The notes beneath the pieces are model-generated. The model did no database searches, had not been told where the DNA came from, and saw only the letters and a program-made list of their open reading frames with translations. Of a stretch of DNA of 64,000 bases, positions 44,282 through 52,399 are shown in pieces (positions within the stretch are counted from its first letter, which is position 1; each line of letters begins with the position of its first letter). The DNA is from Gottfriedia acidiceleris (lineage in GTDB: Bacteria; Bacillota; Bacilli; Bacillales; Bacillaceae_G). Where the stretch lies: positions 248,001-312,000 of the forward strand of contig NZ_NESS01000001.1 of assembly GCF_002128425.1 (NCBI RefSeq), written 5' to 3'. The position numbers and the translations under genes were made by a program.

Positions 44282-45571
44282 ATGTTTTGTAACCAATGTG
44301 AACAAACTCCGAATGGCGGTTGTAAGATTGTCGGTGTATGTGGAAAAGATGAAACAATTGCAAGTTTACAAGATACTATCGTTTATGGATTAAAGGGAAT
44401 TGCAGCTTACCGCACACATGCAGCTCAATTAGGGTATACTGATCCATTTGTTGATCAAGTAACACATGAAGCTTTATATATGACTTTAACAAATTCTAAT
44501 TTTAACTTACAAGAACACATTGATATGGCTATGAAAGTAGGTCAGGCAGCCATTCGGGTAATGGAGCTATTAGATGAAGCTCATACAAAGCATTTTGGAA
44601 TTCCTGAACCTGTACAAGTTACTTCTAATAAAATCGAAGGAAAATGCATTGTAGTGACTGGTCACAATTTATTTGCATTAGAAGAATTGTTAAAACAGTC
44701 AGAGGGTAAAGGTATAAATATTTACACCCACTCAGAAATGTTACCAGCTCACGGTTATCCAGCATTGAAAAAATATACACATTTAAAAGGGAACATCGGA
44801 AAAGCTTGGTTTGATCAACGTCGGTTATTTGAAAAATTCCCTGGAGCAATTTTAGCAACCACAAACTGTGTGATGCCAATAAAGGGAAGTTATGCAGATC
44901 GTTTCTACTCATATGAAGTAGCTGGATTAGAAGGTGTAACAAAGATTATAGGGGAAGATTTTTCCCCATTAATTCAACGTGCATTAGATCTACCAGAAGC
45001 AAATATGGAATCAAAAGAAGTAATGACAACTGGTTACCATCACGAAACAGTTTTGTCTATAGCTCCTGAAATTGTAGAAGCTGTAAAAAATGGGAAAATT
45101 CAACGGTTCTTTGTTGTAGCAGGATGTGACGCCCCAGGAAAAGGTGGAGAATATTATCGTGAACTTGTCACTTCTTTACCAAATGATACAGTAATTTTAA
45201 CAACATCTTGCGGTAAATTCTGTTTTAATGATGTAGATTACGGTACAATAACTGGTACTAGCATTCCTAGATTTATAGATTTAGGGCAATGCAATAATTC
45301 AATTTCCACAATTAAAATTGCGGCCGCTTTAGCAAAAAGCTTTCATTGTAGTGTCAATGAATTGCCAGTTAGCATTATACTTTCTTGGTTTGAACAAAAA
45401 GCTGTAGCCATATTATTAGGGCTATTTAGTATTGGCATCCAAGATATTCGAATCGGACCAAAAGCACCTGACTTTATTAATGAAGGAGTTTTAAAAGTAT
45501 TAGTTGATGCATTTGGCTTAAAATTAATTACTAATGCAAAAGAAGATTTGAATACTATTTTACAAGGATAA
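44282..45571 (+). CDS. hcp: Hydroxylamine reductase / hybrid cluster protein, short type
   Basis: 429 residues. N-terminal cluster CNQCEQTPNGGCKIVGVC (C-x2-C-x7-C-x5-C, the [4Fe-4S] pattern), and hybrid-cluster ligands in NCVMP, VAGCDAPGKGG, TTSCGKFCFND and the Glu of DLGQCNN-type region. Hcp reduces hydroxylamine and is reported as an NO reductase under nitrosative stress. It lacks ~110 residues after the N-terminal cluster compared with the ~550-residue enzymes, fitting the short class III. AGGGGG is 7 bases from the ATG at 44282. The FNR box makes it anaerobically induced. Confidence 0.93.
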   Translation: MFCNQCEQTPNGGCKIVGVCGKDETIASLQDTIVYGLKGIAAYRTHAAQLGYTDPFVDQVTHEALYMTLTNSNFNLQEHIDMAMKVGQAAIRVMELLDEAHTKHFGIPEPVQVTSNKIEGKCIVVTGHNLFALEELLKQSEGKGINIYTHSEMLPAHGYPALKKYTHLKGNIGKAWFDQRRLFEKFPGAILATTNCVMPIKGSYADRFYSYEVAGLEGVTKIIGEDFSPLIQRALDLPEANMESKEVMTTGYHHETVLSIAPEIVEAVKNGKIQRFFVVAGCDAPGKGGEYYRELVTSLPNDTVILTTSCGKFCFNDVDYGTITGTSIPRFIDLGQCNNSISTIKIAAALAKSFHCSVNELPVSIILSWFEQKAVAILLGLFSIGIQDIRIGPKAPDFINEGVLKVLVDAFGLKLITNAKEDLNTILQG

Positions 45572-45766
45572 TTTCCTAAATGAACAAAGAACTTCTCTTA
45601 CATGGGAAGTTTTTTTTATGTTTATTTCTGTTTCAATGTTCTTATTTCTACTATAAATAAATGAATAAGATGAACAACTGAGCTCAAAGTATCGATCATC
45701 TCGTTTTTCCCGTATTGATTGAATTGTTGCTAAAATGTAATTATCTGTAACGCCAGAACATATCAT
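45560..45766 (-). CDS. Doubtful small frame antisense to the hcp 3' end
   Basis: 68 codons beginning MICSGVTDNYILATIQSIRE, with AAGGAAG five bases before the ATG. The first ~30 residues look protein-like, but the rest runs through the hcp terminator region. May be a remnant or chance. Confidence 0.2.
   Translation of the reverse strand: MICSGVTDNYILATIQSIREKRDDRYFELSCSSYSFIYSRNKNIETEINIKKTSHVREVLCSFRKLSL
45585..45618 (+). terminator. Terminator of hcp
   Basis: AACTTCTC and GGGAAGTT flank a 6-base loop, followed by TTTTTT. Confidence 0.8.
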
Positions 45767-45934
45767 CTTCCTTAAGTCATTCCCTTCTATAGCGATTTAG
45801 CCTACTACCACATCAAACTTTTCTTATTCTATATCCTTAGAGTTCTATGCTTTTGAATAGCATGGTATTATAGTAATAAATGTTTTCTTGATAAATACAA
45901 TGGTGTTCAACTTTAACGGAGCGGAGATACTTTG

Positions 45935-46651
45935 ATGGAAAAAAATATCAAAAGAAAAAGTGACCTTTCAATCGTTTCTGAAGACTTGGCTTCCTTATTA
46001 CAGTCAATCGGAACGACTCGTTCAGTAAAAAAAGGTACCTTCTTATTTCAAGAAGGAGAAGATGCGAAAGAATTGTATATAATTAAATCAGGAATGATCC
46101 AAATAAGTAAGCTAACTATATACGGTGATGAATTAAATCTTCGCATTTGTAAAAAAGACGACTTAATTGGAGAATTAACTCTCTTTTCAGAGAATCCGAA
46201 CTATATGCTTAGCGCTTACGCTTTAGAAGCAGCAGAAGTGCAGGTTATCCCTAAAGATATCTTAGAAAAAAAACTAATTAACGATGCTCCATTGACATTT
46301 GAATTTATGAAATGGATTTCTACTCACCTTAGAAAAAATCAATCAAAGATTCGTGACTTAGTATTAAATGGTAAAAAAGGCGCACTTTATTCTACACTCA
46401 TCCGTATATCAAACTCTTATGGAGAGTTACAAGAAAACGGAATTCTTCTTAATATTCACCTTACCAATCAAGACCTGGCTAAGTTTTGTGCTGCTACTAG
46501 AGAAAGTGTTAATCGGATGTTAAGCCATTTAAAGAAAAATAATGTTATTAGTTATTCTTTCGATGGAAAAATTATCATCAAAGACTTACAATTTCTTAAA
46601 AATGAAATTGGCTGTGATAACTGTCCAAAAGATATTTGTAACATAGATTAG
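45935..46651 (+). CDS. fnr: Anaerobic regulator Fnr (Bacillus type, C-terminal Fe-S)
   Basis: 238 residues, Crp/Fnr family. Cyclic-nucleotide-like beta barrel (GTFLFQEGEDAKELYIIKSG), dimer helix, and HTH with NQDLAKFCAATRESVNRMLS. The C-terminus CDNCPKDIC has Cys at 227, 230 and 235, the same positions reported for the [4Fe-4S] ligands of B. subtilis Fnr. It senses oxygen and activates anaerobic genes. ATG at 45935 follows GGAGCGGAG. It stands between hcp and narK, both of which have FNR boxes; no clear FNR box is seen before fnr itself. Confidence 0.94.
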   Translation: MEKNIKRKSDLSIVSEDLASLLQSIGTTRSVKKGTFLFQEGEDAKELYIIKSGMIQISKLTIYGDELNLRICKKDDLIGELTLFSENPNYMLSAYALEAAEVQVIPKDILEKKLINDAPLTFEFMKWISTHLRKNQSKIRDLVLNGKKGALYSTLIRISNSYGELQENGILLNIHLTNQDLAKFCAATRESVNRMLSHLKKNNVISYSFDGKIIIKDLQFLKNEIGCDNCPKDICNID

Positions 46652-46791
46652 TACTCTTAGTACTCTATAAGACTATTTATAAATTAAGTTATTGCATGTG
46701 TCTTTATATGAATTTATTAAAATCGTTTTATTAAATAGCCTTAACTTAGGTTCAAATGTTTTAAATAAATTATTCATCCTAGCCTCATTTG

Positions 46792-46807
46792 TGTGATATA
46801 CTTCACA
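46792..46807 (+). promoter_or_regulatory. FNR box of narK
   Basis: TGTGATATACTTCACA, a perfect TGTGA-N6-TCACA site; a GATAAT -10 at 46827-46832 places it near -40. narK is 75 bases downstream. Confidence 0.88.
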
Positions 46808-46881
46808 ACATTTCTTTCGATGGATTGATAATATTTACTTAGTAAATTTTATTATTGATCCATTGAAAGGGGCATCATTAT

Positions 46882-48069
46882 ATGCAAGGTTCTAAAATTC
46901 AATTACCTCTTCAAACATCAAGTCTCATCGTGGGGTTCATGGTGTGGGTACTCATTTCTTCACTAATGCCAAATATTCGGCAAGATATTGAATTAACAAA
47001 TGGTCAAGTCGCACTAGCCACGGCCATCCCTGTAATCTTAGGAAGCATTCTACGTATTCCAATCGGGTATTACACAAATCGATTTGGAGCCAGACCCATT
47101 TTCACAAGCTGTTTTCTTGCTCTTTTATTTCCTGTATTCTTCATTAGTCATGCCGATTGTCTTTTAGATTTAGTTATCGGAGGATTGTTCGTTGGAATAG
47201 GTGGGGCAACCTTTTCAATCGGAGTAACTTCACTGCCAAAGTATTACCCTTCACATAAACATGGTTTTGTGAATGGAATCTATGGATCTGGTAATATTGG
47301 TACAGCCATTACTACTTTTTCTGCACCTGTTTTGGCTAAATCATTTGGCTGGGAAACAACGGTCAGATTTTATTTAGTATTATTAATTGTGTTTGCCCTA
47401 TTAAACTTTCTGTTCGGTGATAAAAGTGAGAAGAAAGTAAATGTTCCGATTATAAAGCAGGTAAAAGAGGTTTATCGTAATTCAACTTTATGGGCACTTA
47501 ATTTATTCTATTTCATTACTTTCGGATCATTTGTTGCATTTACAATCTATTTACCAAATTTCTTAGTTAATAATTTTAATTTAAGTCCTGTTGACGCTGG
47601 TATACGTACAGCTGGATTCATTGCTCTAGCAACATTTTTCCGACCAATCGGTGGCCTTCTTTCAGATAAATACAATGCTTTCAATATATTATTGTTTGTC
47701 TTTGGGGGGCTAACATTCTCAGGAGTTCTATTATCTTTTTCGCCTACTATTAAACTATACACAGTAGGAGTTTTATTAGTAGCAGTTTGTGCAGGGATCG
47801 GAAACGGTATAATTTTTAAATTAGTACCACTCTACTTTACAAAACAAGCCGGAATTGTAAATGGTTTAGTTGCTGCTATGGGAGGTTTAGGTGGGTTCTT
47901 TCCTCCATTAGTTTTAACATCTGTGTTTAGCTTGACAGGACATTATGCGATTGGATTTATGGCATTATCTGAGTTTGCGCTTCTCAGTTTTGTTATTGTT
48001 GTATGGATGACTTACCGTGAAAAATTGAAAATGGAATATAAAATACTAGAAAATATATCTAAGCAATGA
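46882..48069 (+). CDS. narK: Nitrate/nitrite transporter NarK
   Basis: 395 residues, 12-helix MFS of the NNP family. Family motifs: LATAIPVILGSILRIPIGYY (with the conserved Arg), FVGIGGATFSIGVTSLPKYY and NGIYGSGNIGTAITTFSAPV (the Gly-rich nitrate signature), and AAMGGLGGFFPPLVL in the second half. It carries nitrate in and/or nitrite out. AAAGGGGC precedes the ATG. Coupled to fnr in position; its own FNR promoter. Confidence 0.93.
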   Translation: MQGSKIQLPLQTSSLIVGFMVWVLISSLMPNIRQDIELTNGQVALATAIPVILGSILRIPIGYYTNRFGARPIFTSCFLALLFPVFFISHADCLLDLVIGGLFVGIGGATFSIGVTSLPKYYPSHKHGFVNGIYGSGNIGTAITTFSAPVLAKSFGWETTVRFYLVLLIVFALLNFLFGDKSEKKVNVPIIKQVKEVYRNSTLWALNLFYFITFGSFVAFTIYLPNFLVNNFNLSPVDAGIRTAGFIALATFFRPIGGLLSDKYNAFNILLFVFGGLTFSGVLLSFSPTIKLYTVGVLLVAVCAGIGNGIIFKLVPLYFTKQAGIVNGLVAAMGGLGGFFPPLVLTSVFSLTGHYAIGFMALSEFALLSFVIVVWMTYREKLKMEYKILENISKQ

Positions 48070-48202
48070 TGGTAACAAGTGAACAGGGAGTAATTCAAAA
48101 AGTAAATCTTTTGTTGATTAAAGGAACGGTGGTCTAATTACTGTAGACCACTTTCTTTTTTGTGTGATTAACTATGCTTGTCATACTATTCCCACACTTA
48201 CC

Positions 48203-48218
48203 TGTAATAAATGTCACA
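48203..48218 (+). promoter_or_regulatory. FNR-like box of the unknown 178-residue gene
   Basis: TGTAATAAATGTCACA, one mismatch from TGTGA-N6-TCACA. TATAAT at 48240-48245 puts its centre at about -41.5. Confidence 0.75.
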
Positions 48219-48295
48219 TGAGATTTCTACCGTTTCTTCTATAATAATAGATGAATCGAACGTTAGTGATAAAGTCACAGGAGGAGAAACTGATC

Positions 48296-48832
48296 ATGTT
48301 AACTGTTAAATTACATGCTATTAGCCCTGATAAATCTATCGAACATACCCTTCATATGAATGGGTTTAGAATACAAGACGGAACGTATTTTTACACAAAC
48401 AGTAACATTAAATTAGAAGGTGTCGTAGATTCCAACAAAGGATCTTTAAAAATTAATTTTTCTCCACAATTAAATCTAAAACAATATACAATCGTACACG
48501 ATATTATTAAAAATCTTATTCTAGTTCTTAATGCTAAATATAATGATTCTCAAAGTTTATTAGGCTACTTAATTAATGGAGAAGGAGCTTACATCATTAC
48601 AAATTGGAATTATTGGGTCTCCTTTCTTCAAAAAGCGAAACTACATAGTTTAGAAGGAAAAAAAGTACGAGTATTCGATGAAACAAAGAAAGAAATTGCC
48701 TCTGGTATGTTTATAAGCTACATAATGGATGAACAAACATCATCTATTTCAGAATGTACTTTGATTACACATTTTGGTGAGAGATCCTTTAAAGGAAGCA
48801 ATTTATTAATTGAAGCAACAAACGAGTGGTAA
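48296..48832 (+). CDS. Unknown protein, predicted FNR regulon member (possibly ArfM-like)
   Basis: 178 residues, beginning MLTVKLHAISPDKSIEHTLH. No domain I can name; no membrane helix, no Cys cluster. The C-terminal ~55 residues (LEGKKVRVFDETKKEIASGM) read like an SH3-like beta barrel. AGGAGGAG precedes the ATG. Its promoter carries an FNR-like box, and it stands between narK and the molybdoenzyme operon. In B. subtilis the FNR-dependent regulator arfM, of similar size, lies in the narK-fnr-narGHJI region, so an ArfM homologue is a reasonable guess from context, not from sequence. Confidence 0.75.
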   Translation: MLTVKLHAISPDKSIEHTLHMNGFRIQDGTYFYTNSNIKLEGVVDSNKGSLKINFSPQLNLKQYTIVHDIIKNLILVLNAKYNDSQSLLGYLINGEGAYIITNWNYWVSFLQKAKLHSLEGKKVRVFDETKKEIASGMFISYIMDEQTSSISECTLITHFGERSFKGSNLLIEATNEW

Positions 48833-48881
48833 CTTAAAAACTTAATCTATTTTAAACATAATATAACTAGTAAAATCATAA

Positions 48882-48924
48882 GTAAAAATCCCCCAGTTTT
48901 TTTAAACCCAGGGATTTTTATTAT
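48882..48924. terminator. Terminator between the unknown gene and the Rieske operon
   Basis: AAAAATCCC and GGGATTTTT arms around a loop, T-rich on both strands; serves both convergent units. Confidence 0.8.
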
Positions 48925-48959
48925 TACTTCCATGCATACATTCTATCTGTTAACCTTGA

Positions 48960-49154
48960 TTATTTTTGATATTCTTGCTTTCTCCATTTTAAGTAAGTTA
49001 GAAAGCAAACTATAGAAGAAAGAACGCCTATAACAGTAAATAGCTTAACATGTTCATATTTTTCTCCATAAAAAGACTCGATCGTCCATTGAAGCATCAC
49101 CACGTTAACAAATAGGGTTATAAATATGATTATCCAATATTTTTTATGAACCAT
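48960..49154 (-). CDS. Small two-helix membrane protein, last gene of the molybdoenzyme operon
   Basis: 64 residues with helices YWIIIFITLFVNVVMLQWTI and LFTVIGVLSSIVCFLTYL and a basic end. Its start overlaps the Rieske stop by 11 bases, which shows coupling to the operon. No known family. It may be an assembly or anchoring subunit. Confidence 0.7.
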   Translation of the reverse strand: MVHKKYWIIIFITLFVNVVMLQWTIESFYGEKYEHVKLFTVIGVLSSIVCFLTYLKWRKQEYQK

Positions 49155-49677
49155 GACGAACTTTCCTTCCTACTGCGTAAACAACATCATTTATTACTTC
49201 TAATTCTATCAGTGGTAATTCACGCTGAGGTGGGCCAGCTAGAGGCTGACCATTATTCACGCTAAAAAATCCACGGTGACAAGGACACAATAGCTTTGAT
49301 TCTTCCTTATCATAAAAAACAGGACATTGTAAATGAGTGCATTTATTATTATAAGCTTTTAGTTTACCATCTTTTGTGTGTACTAGTATCGCAGGTTCAT
49401 CAGCTGTTGGATAGTTAAAGTTCATTGAACTATCTTTTGGTAATTCTTTTAATCTTATAATCTTTTTTCTGTTCGAATCATCTTTCTTATTATTGAGGGC
49501 AATAGCTGAAAATGGAACAGTTGCTAATCCTAGAGTAACGGAAGCACCTACAACGGACTTTAGAAAAGATCTTCTATTTAATTTTAAATCTTCATTCCTG
49601 TTTAAGTTATCGATTAAGTTAATCATATCATCTTTTGTTTCTATTACATTTCGTTTCCCTTTACTATCTTGAGGCAT
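49144..49677 (-). CDS. Rieske [2Fe-2S] protein with Tat-type signal anchor
   Basis: 177 residues. Twin-arginine motif NRRSFLK (Arg35-Arg36) and hydrophobic segment SVVGASVTLGLATVPFSAIA, preceded by an unusually long ~34-residue N-tail. Rieske box CTHLQC...CPCHRGFF: both Cys-His ligand pairs and both extra Cys for the stabilising disulfide are present, as in high-potential bc1/b6f Rieske proteins. The domain should lie outside the membrane. It stands 33 bases after the 16-Cys ferredoxin gene and would pass electrons in the same complex. Confidence 0.9.
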   Translation of the reverse strand: MPQDSKGKRNVIETKDDMINLIDNLNRNEDLKLNRRSFLKSVVGASVTLGLATVPFSAIALNNKKDDSNRKKIIRLKELPKDSSMNFNYPTADEPAILVHTKDGKLKAYNNKCTHLQCPVFYDKEESKLLCPCHRGFFSVNNGQPLAGPPQRELPLIELEVINDVVYAVGRKVRHGS

Positions 49678-49710
49678 AGGTACGTCTCCTTTCGCCTTAC
49701 ATGATCTTAC

Positions 49711-50250
49711 TTACGTATACACTCCAAAGAATTCTGGAACGTATTCCCACTTATTTCCTTCTTGTGGTTTTTTACCTTCAACTAGGTTCATCTGAGATCT
49801 TTTTCTACGCAGCTGCTGCATTTCATCAAAATCAATAAAACGAATCGCATCACTAGGACATACAGAAGCACACATTGGTGCAATATCGTATTTTGAGCGA
49901 TCGTAGCACATGTCACATTTGTACATTTTATTTTCTTTAAAATCGAACTTAGGAATACCAAACGGACATCCAAAAGTACAATTCCTGCAACCTATGCATT
50001 TCTCTTCCATAGCTGAAAGAACTACACCTTCTTCAGTTATTTGAATGGCATTCGCGGGACAAACACGTGCACACGCTGGATCTTTACATTGCATACAAAG
50101 CATCGGAAAGGTTTGACGACTTTCCATGAAATCAACATATTCTACATAGTTTCTTTCTCTTGCGTCATGATCACCGCATTCTCGGCAAGCTGCTTGACAT
50201 GAACGACATCCAATACATCGCTCAAATTCTAAATACATGATTTTATTCAT
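49711..50250 (-). CDS. Four-cluster [4Fe-4S] ferredoxin-type electron-transfer subunit (DmsB/NrfC-like)
   Basis: 179 residues with 16 Cys in four groups: CIGCRSCQAAC, CMQCKDPACARVC, CIGCRNCTFGC and CDMC...CASVC. This is the small electron-transfer subunit found with molybdopterin oxidoreductases of the DMSO-reductase superfamily. No signal peptide, so cytoplasmic side. ATG at 50250 with GGAGTCGGG upstream is preferred over the longer frame to 50289. It follows the catalytic gene by 22 bases. Confidence 0.9.
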   Translation of the reverse strand: MNKIMYLEFERCIGCRSCQAACRECGDHDARERNYVEYVDFMESRQTFPMLCMQCKDPACARVCPANAIQITEEGVVLSAMEEKCIGCRNCTFGCPFGIPKFDFKENKMYKCDMCYDRSKYDIAPMCASVCPSDAIRFIDFDEMQQLRRKRSQMNLVEGKKPQEGNKWEYVPEFFGVYT

Positions 50251-50272
50251 CAATCCCGACTCCTTGCTAAAG

Positions 50273-52399
50273 TTATTTATATTTCTCAATCTTCAGTGAG
50301 CATACTTTAAATTCTGGCATTCTCGAAATCGGATCTAAACATGGATTGGTTAATTGATTGACCGCTAATTCTTTTCCCCAATGATATGGAACAAATACCG
50401 TATCCCTTCTCGTTGCTTTTGTTAATTTCGTTTTAACTATCATTTGGGAACGTGGTGTTATTAACTTTACAAGCTCGCCATCTTCTAATCCATATTGGCT
50501 TGCAAGTGCCGGATGCATCTCAGCAAATGGCTCAGGACATTGTTCCATAAGAAACTTGACTCTTCTTGTTTGAGCACCAGATAAATAGTGAAACACTACC
50601 CTTCCTGTAGTTAAGAACAAAGGATACTCCTTCGTTGGAATTTCACCTGCTTCCTTCCATTCTACAATTGGTAGGTTTGCTTTACCGTCTGGCGTTCCAA
50701 ACTGGTCTATAAACATCGTTGGAGTGCCCGGATGGTCTTCGGAAGGACAAGGCCAAAATACTCCGTCTTCATTATCAATTCGATCCCATGTTATTCCGTA
50801 ATAGTCTGCTTTCCCACCTTTAGTGGCTAATCGAAACTCTTCAAAAACTTCTTTGGCATTTTGATATGAAAAATATTTACCTTTGCCCATTCGTTCTGCA
50901 ATTAAGCTCACAATCTTCCAATCTGGCTTTGATTCACCTAAAGGTTCTCTTACTTTACGGATTCGGATTACTCGACCTTCGAGGTTTGTTGTTGTTCCTT
51001 CATCCTCTGCCCAAGTAGTAGCTGGTAATACTACATCAGCAAACTCTGCTGTTTCAGATAAGAAGAAATCACTGACAACTAGAAAATCCAGCTTCCTAAA
51101 CCCGTTCCAAATATGTTCAAGATTCGGTGCAGAGACTGCTGGGTTACTACAAATAACATGCATACCACGAATGTTACCTTTCTGAATTTCATCGAACATT
51201 TCATATGCAGAAACACCTGGCTTTGGCATTTCGCTTGGATCGATTCCCCATACTTTTGATACATACTTCACTGCTTCTTTATCTGTAAGCTTTCTATATC
51301 CTGGTAAAAGGTCGGCTTTTTGCCCGTGCTCTCTTCCTCCTTGACCATTTCCCTGACCCGTAAAAGTAGCAACACCAGAAGCAAATTTACCTATTTGTCC
51401 CCTAAGCAGTGCCATCGATGTATAAAGTGAAACGTTATCTACACCTTTTGACTGTTGTTCTACACCTCTCGCAAACATAACAACTGATTTTTGAGATAGT
51501 CCATAAATATGAGCAGCTTTTACGATTTTTCCAACCGACACGCCTGTTATCTTTGAAGTAAATTCAGGTTTGAACTTTTCAACTGTTTTCTTAAGTTCTT
51601 CAAAATTATTACATCTCTCATTTACATAGACTTGATCTACGTAGTCATTTTTAATGAGTAGATGAAGTATTCCGTTCGCCAATGCAGAATCTGTACCTGG
51701 CTTAAGATCCAAATGTACATCTGCAACACGCGCTGTTGGAGTCTCCCGTGGATCTGCCACAATCAGTTTAGCTCCCTTGTCCTTTGCTCTCCACAACCAT
51801 TGGATGCTCGTTGGATGACACTCAGCGGTATTTGAACCAGCAATAAAGAAACAGTCTGTATGTTCTAATTCAGTCCACGGAAGGGTTGAACCTCTGTCAG
51901 TTCCGAGTGTCTTAATGAATCCCCCTGCTGCAGAGCTCATACAGAATCGACCATTGTAGTCGATAAACCTGGTACCAAGACCAACTCTCGCATATTTACC
52001 TACTAAATAGCATTTCTCATTAGTCATAGATACTCCACCAAAAACAGATAAAGCATCTCTTCCACTTTCTTTTTGTATTCGCTTAAAGTTTTCTTCAATA
52101 AGGTCTAGCGCTTCATTCCAAGTAGCTTTAACAAATTCTCCGTTTTTCTTAATAAGTGGAGTAAGGATTCGTTCATCGTGCTCAACAGTTTGGTATGCGG
52201 TTACCCCTTTTGGGCACATTTTTCCTTTTGTAACTGGCCAGTCATACCTTGGCTCTACCCCAACTACTTTTCCTGACTTCTCATTCACACGAATATGCAT
52301 TCCACATTGCATTCCACAATAACAACAATGGGTAGTAATTAACTTTTCTCCCGGTTTATGAAGGTTTTTAACACCTTCTTTGACAATGTATTGGCTCAT
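50273..52399 (-). CDS. Molybdopterin oxidoreductase, nitrate-reductase-like catalytic subunit (NarB/NasA family)
   Basis: 708 residues binding one [4Fe-4S] and Mo-bisMGD. Cluster Cys25, 28, 32 and 62 (HCCYCGMQC ... GKMC). The Mo ligand is Cys153 in GRFCMSSAAGG, the Cys type of NapA/NasA/NarB nitrate reductases rather than the Ser/Asp or Sec types. Other segments: AGSNTAECHP, GQGNGQGGREHGQ, and the C-terminal beta-barrel domain ending PFAEMHPALASQYGL... to FVPYHWG. No Tat signal, so cytoplasmic. Nitrate is the best substrate guess, given narK nearby; formate or another oxyanion cannot be excluded. Starts by an ATGA overlap with the membrane gene. Confidence 0.88.
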   Translation of the reverse strand: MSQYIVKEGVKNLHKPGEKLITTHCCYCGMQCGMHIRVNEKSGKVVGVEPRYDWPVTKGKMCPKGVTAYQTVEHDERILTPLIKKNGEFVKATWNEALDLIEENFKRIQKESGRDALSVFGGVSMTNEKCYLVGKYARVGLGTRFIDYNGRFCMSSAAGGFIKTLGTDRGSTLPWTELEHTDCFFIAGSNTAECHPTSIQWLWRAKDKGAKLIVADPRETPTARVADVHLDLKPGTDSALANGILHLLIKNDYVDQVYVNERCNNFEELKKTVEKFKPEFTSKITGVSVGKIVKAAHIYGLSQKSVVMFARGVEQQSKGVDNVSLYTSMALLRGQIGKFASGVATFTGQGNGQGGREHGQKADLLPGYRKLTDKEAVKYVSKVWGIDPSEMPKPGVSAYEMFDEIQKGNIRGMHVICSNPAVSAPNLEHIWNGFRKLDFLVVSDFFLSETAEFADVVLPATTWAEDEGTTTNLEGRVIRIRKVREPLGESKPDWKIVSLIAERMGKGKYFSYQNAKEVFEEFRLATKGGKADYYGITWDRIDNEDGVFWPCPSEDHPGTPTMFIDQFGTPDGKANLPIVEWKEAGEIPTKEYPLFLTTGRVVFHYLSGAQTRRVKFLMEQCPEPFAEMHPALASQYGLEDGELVKLITPRSQMIVKTKLTKATRRDTVFVPYHWGKELAVNQLTNPCLDPISRMPEFKVCSLKIEKYK

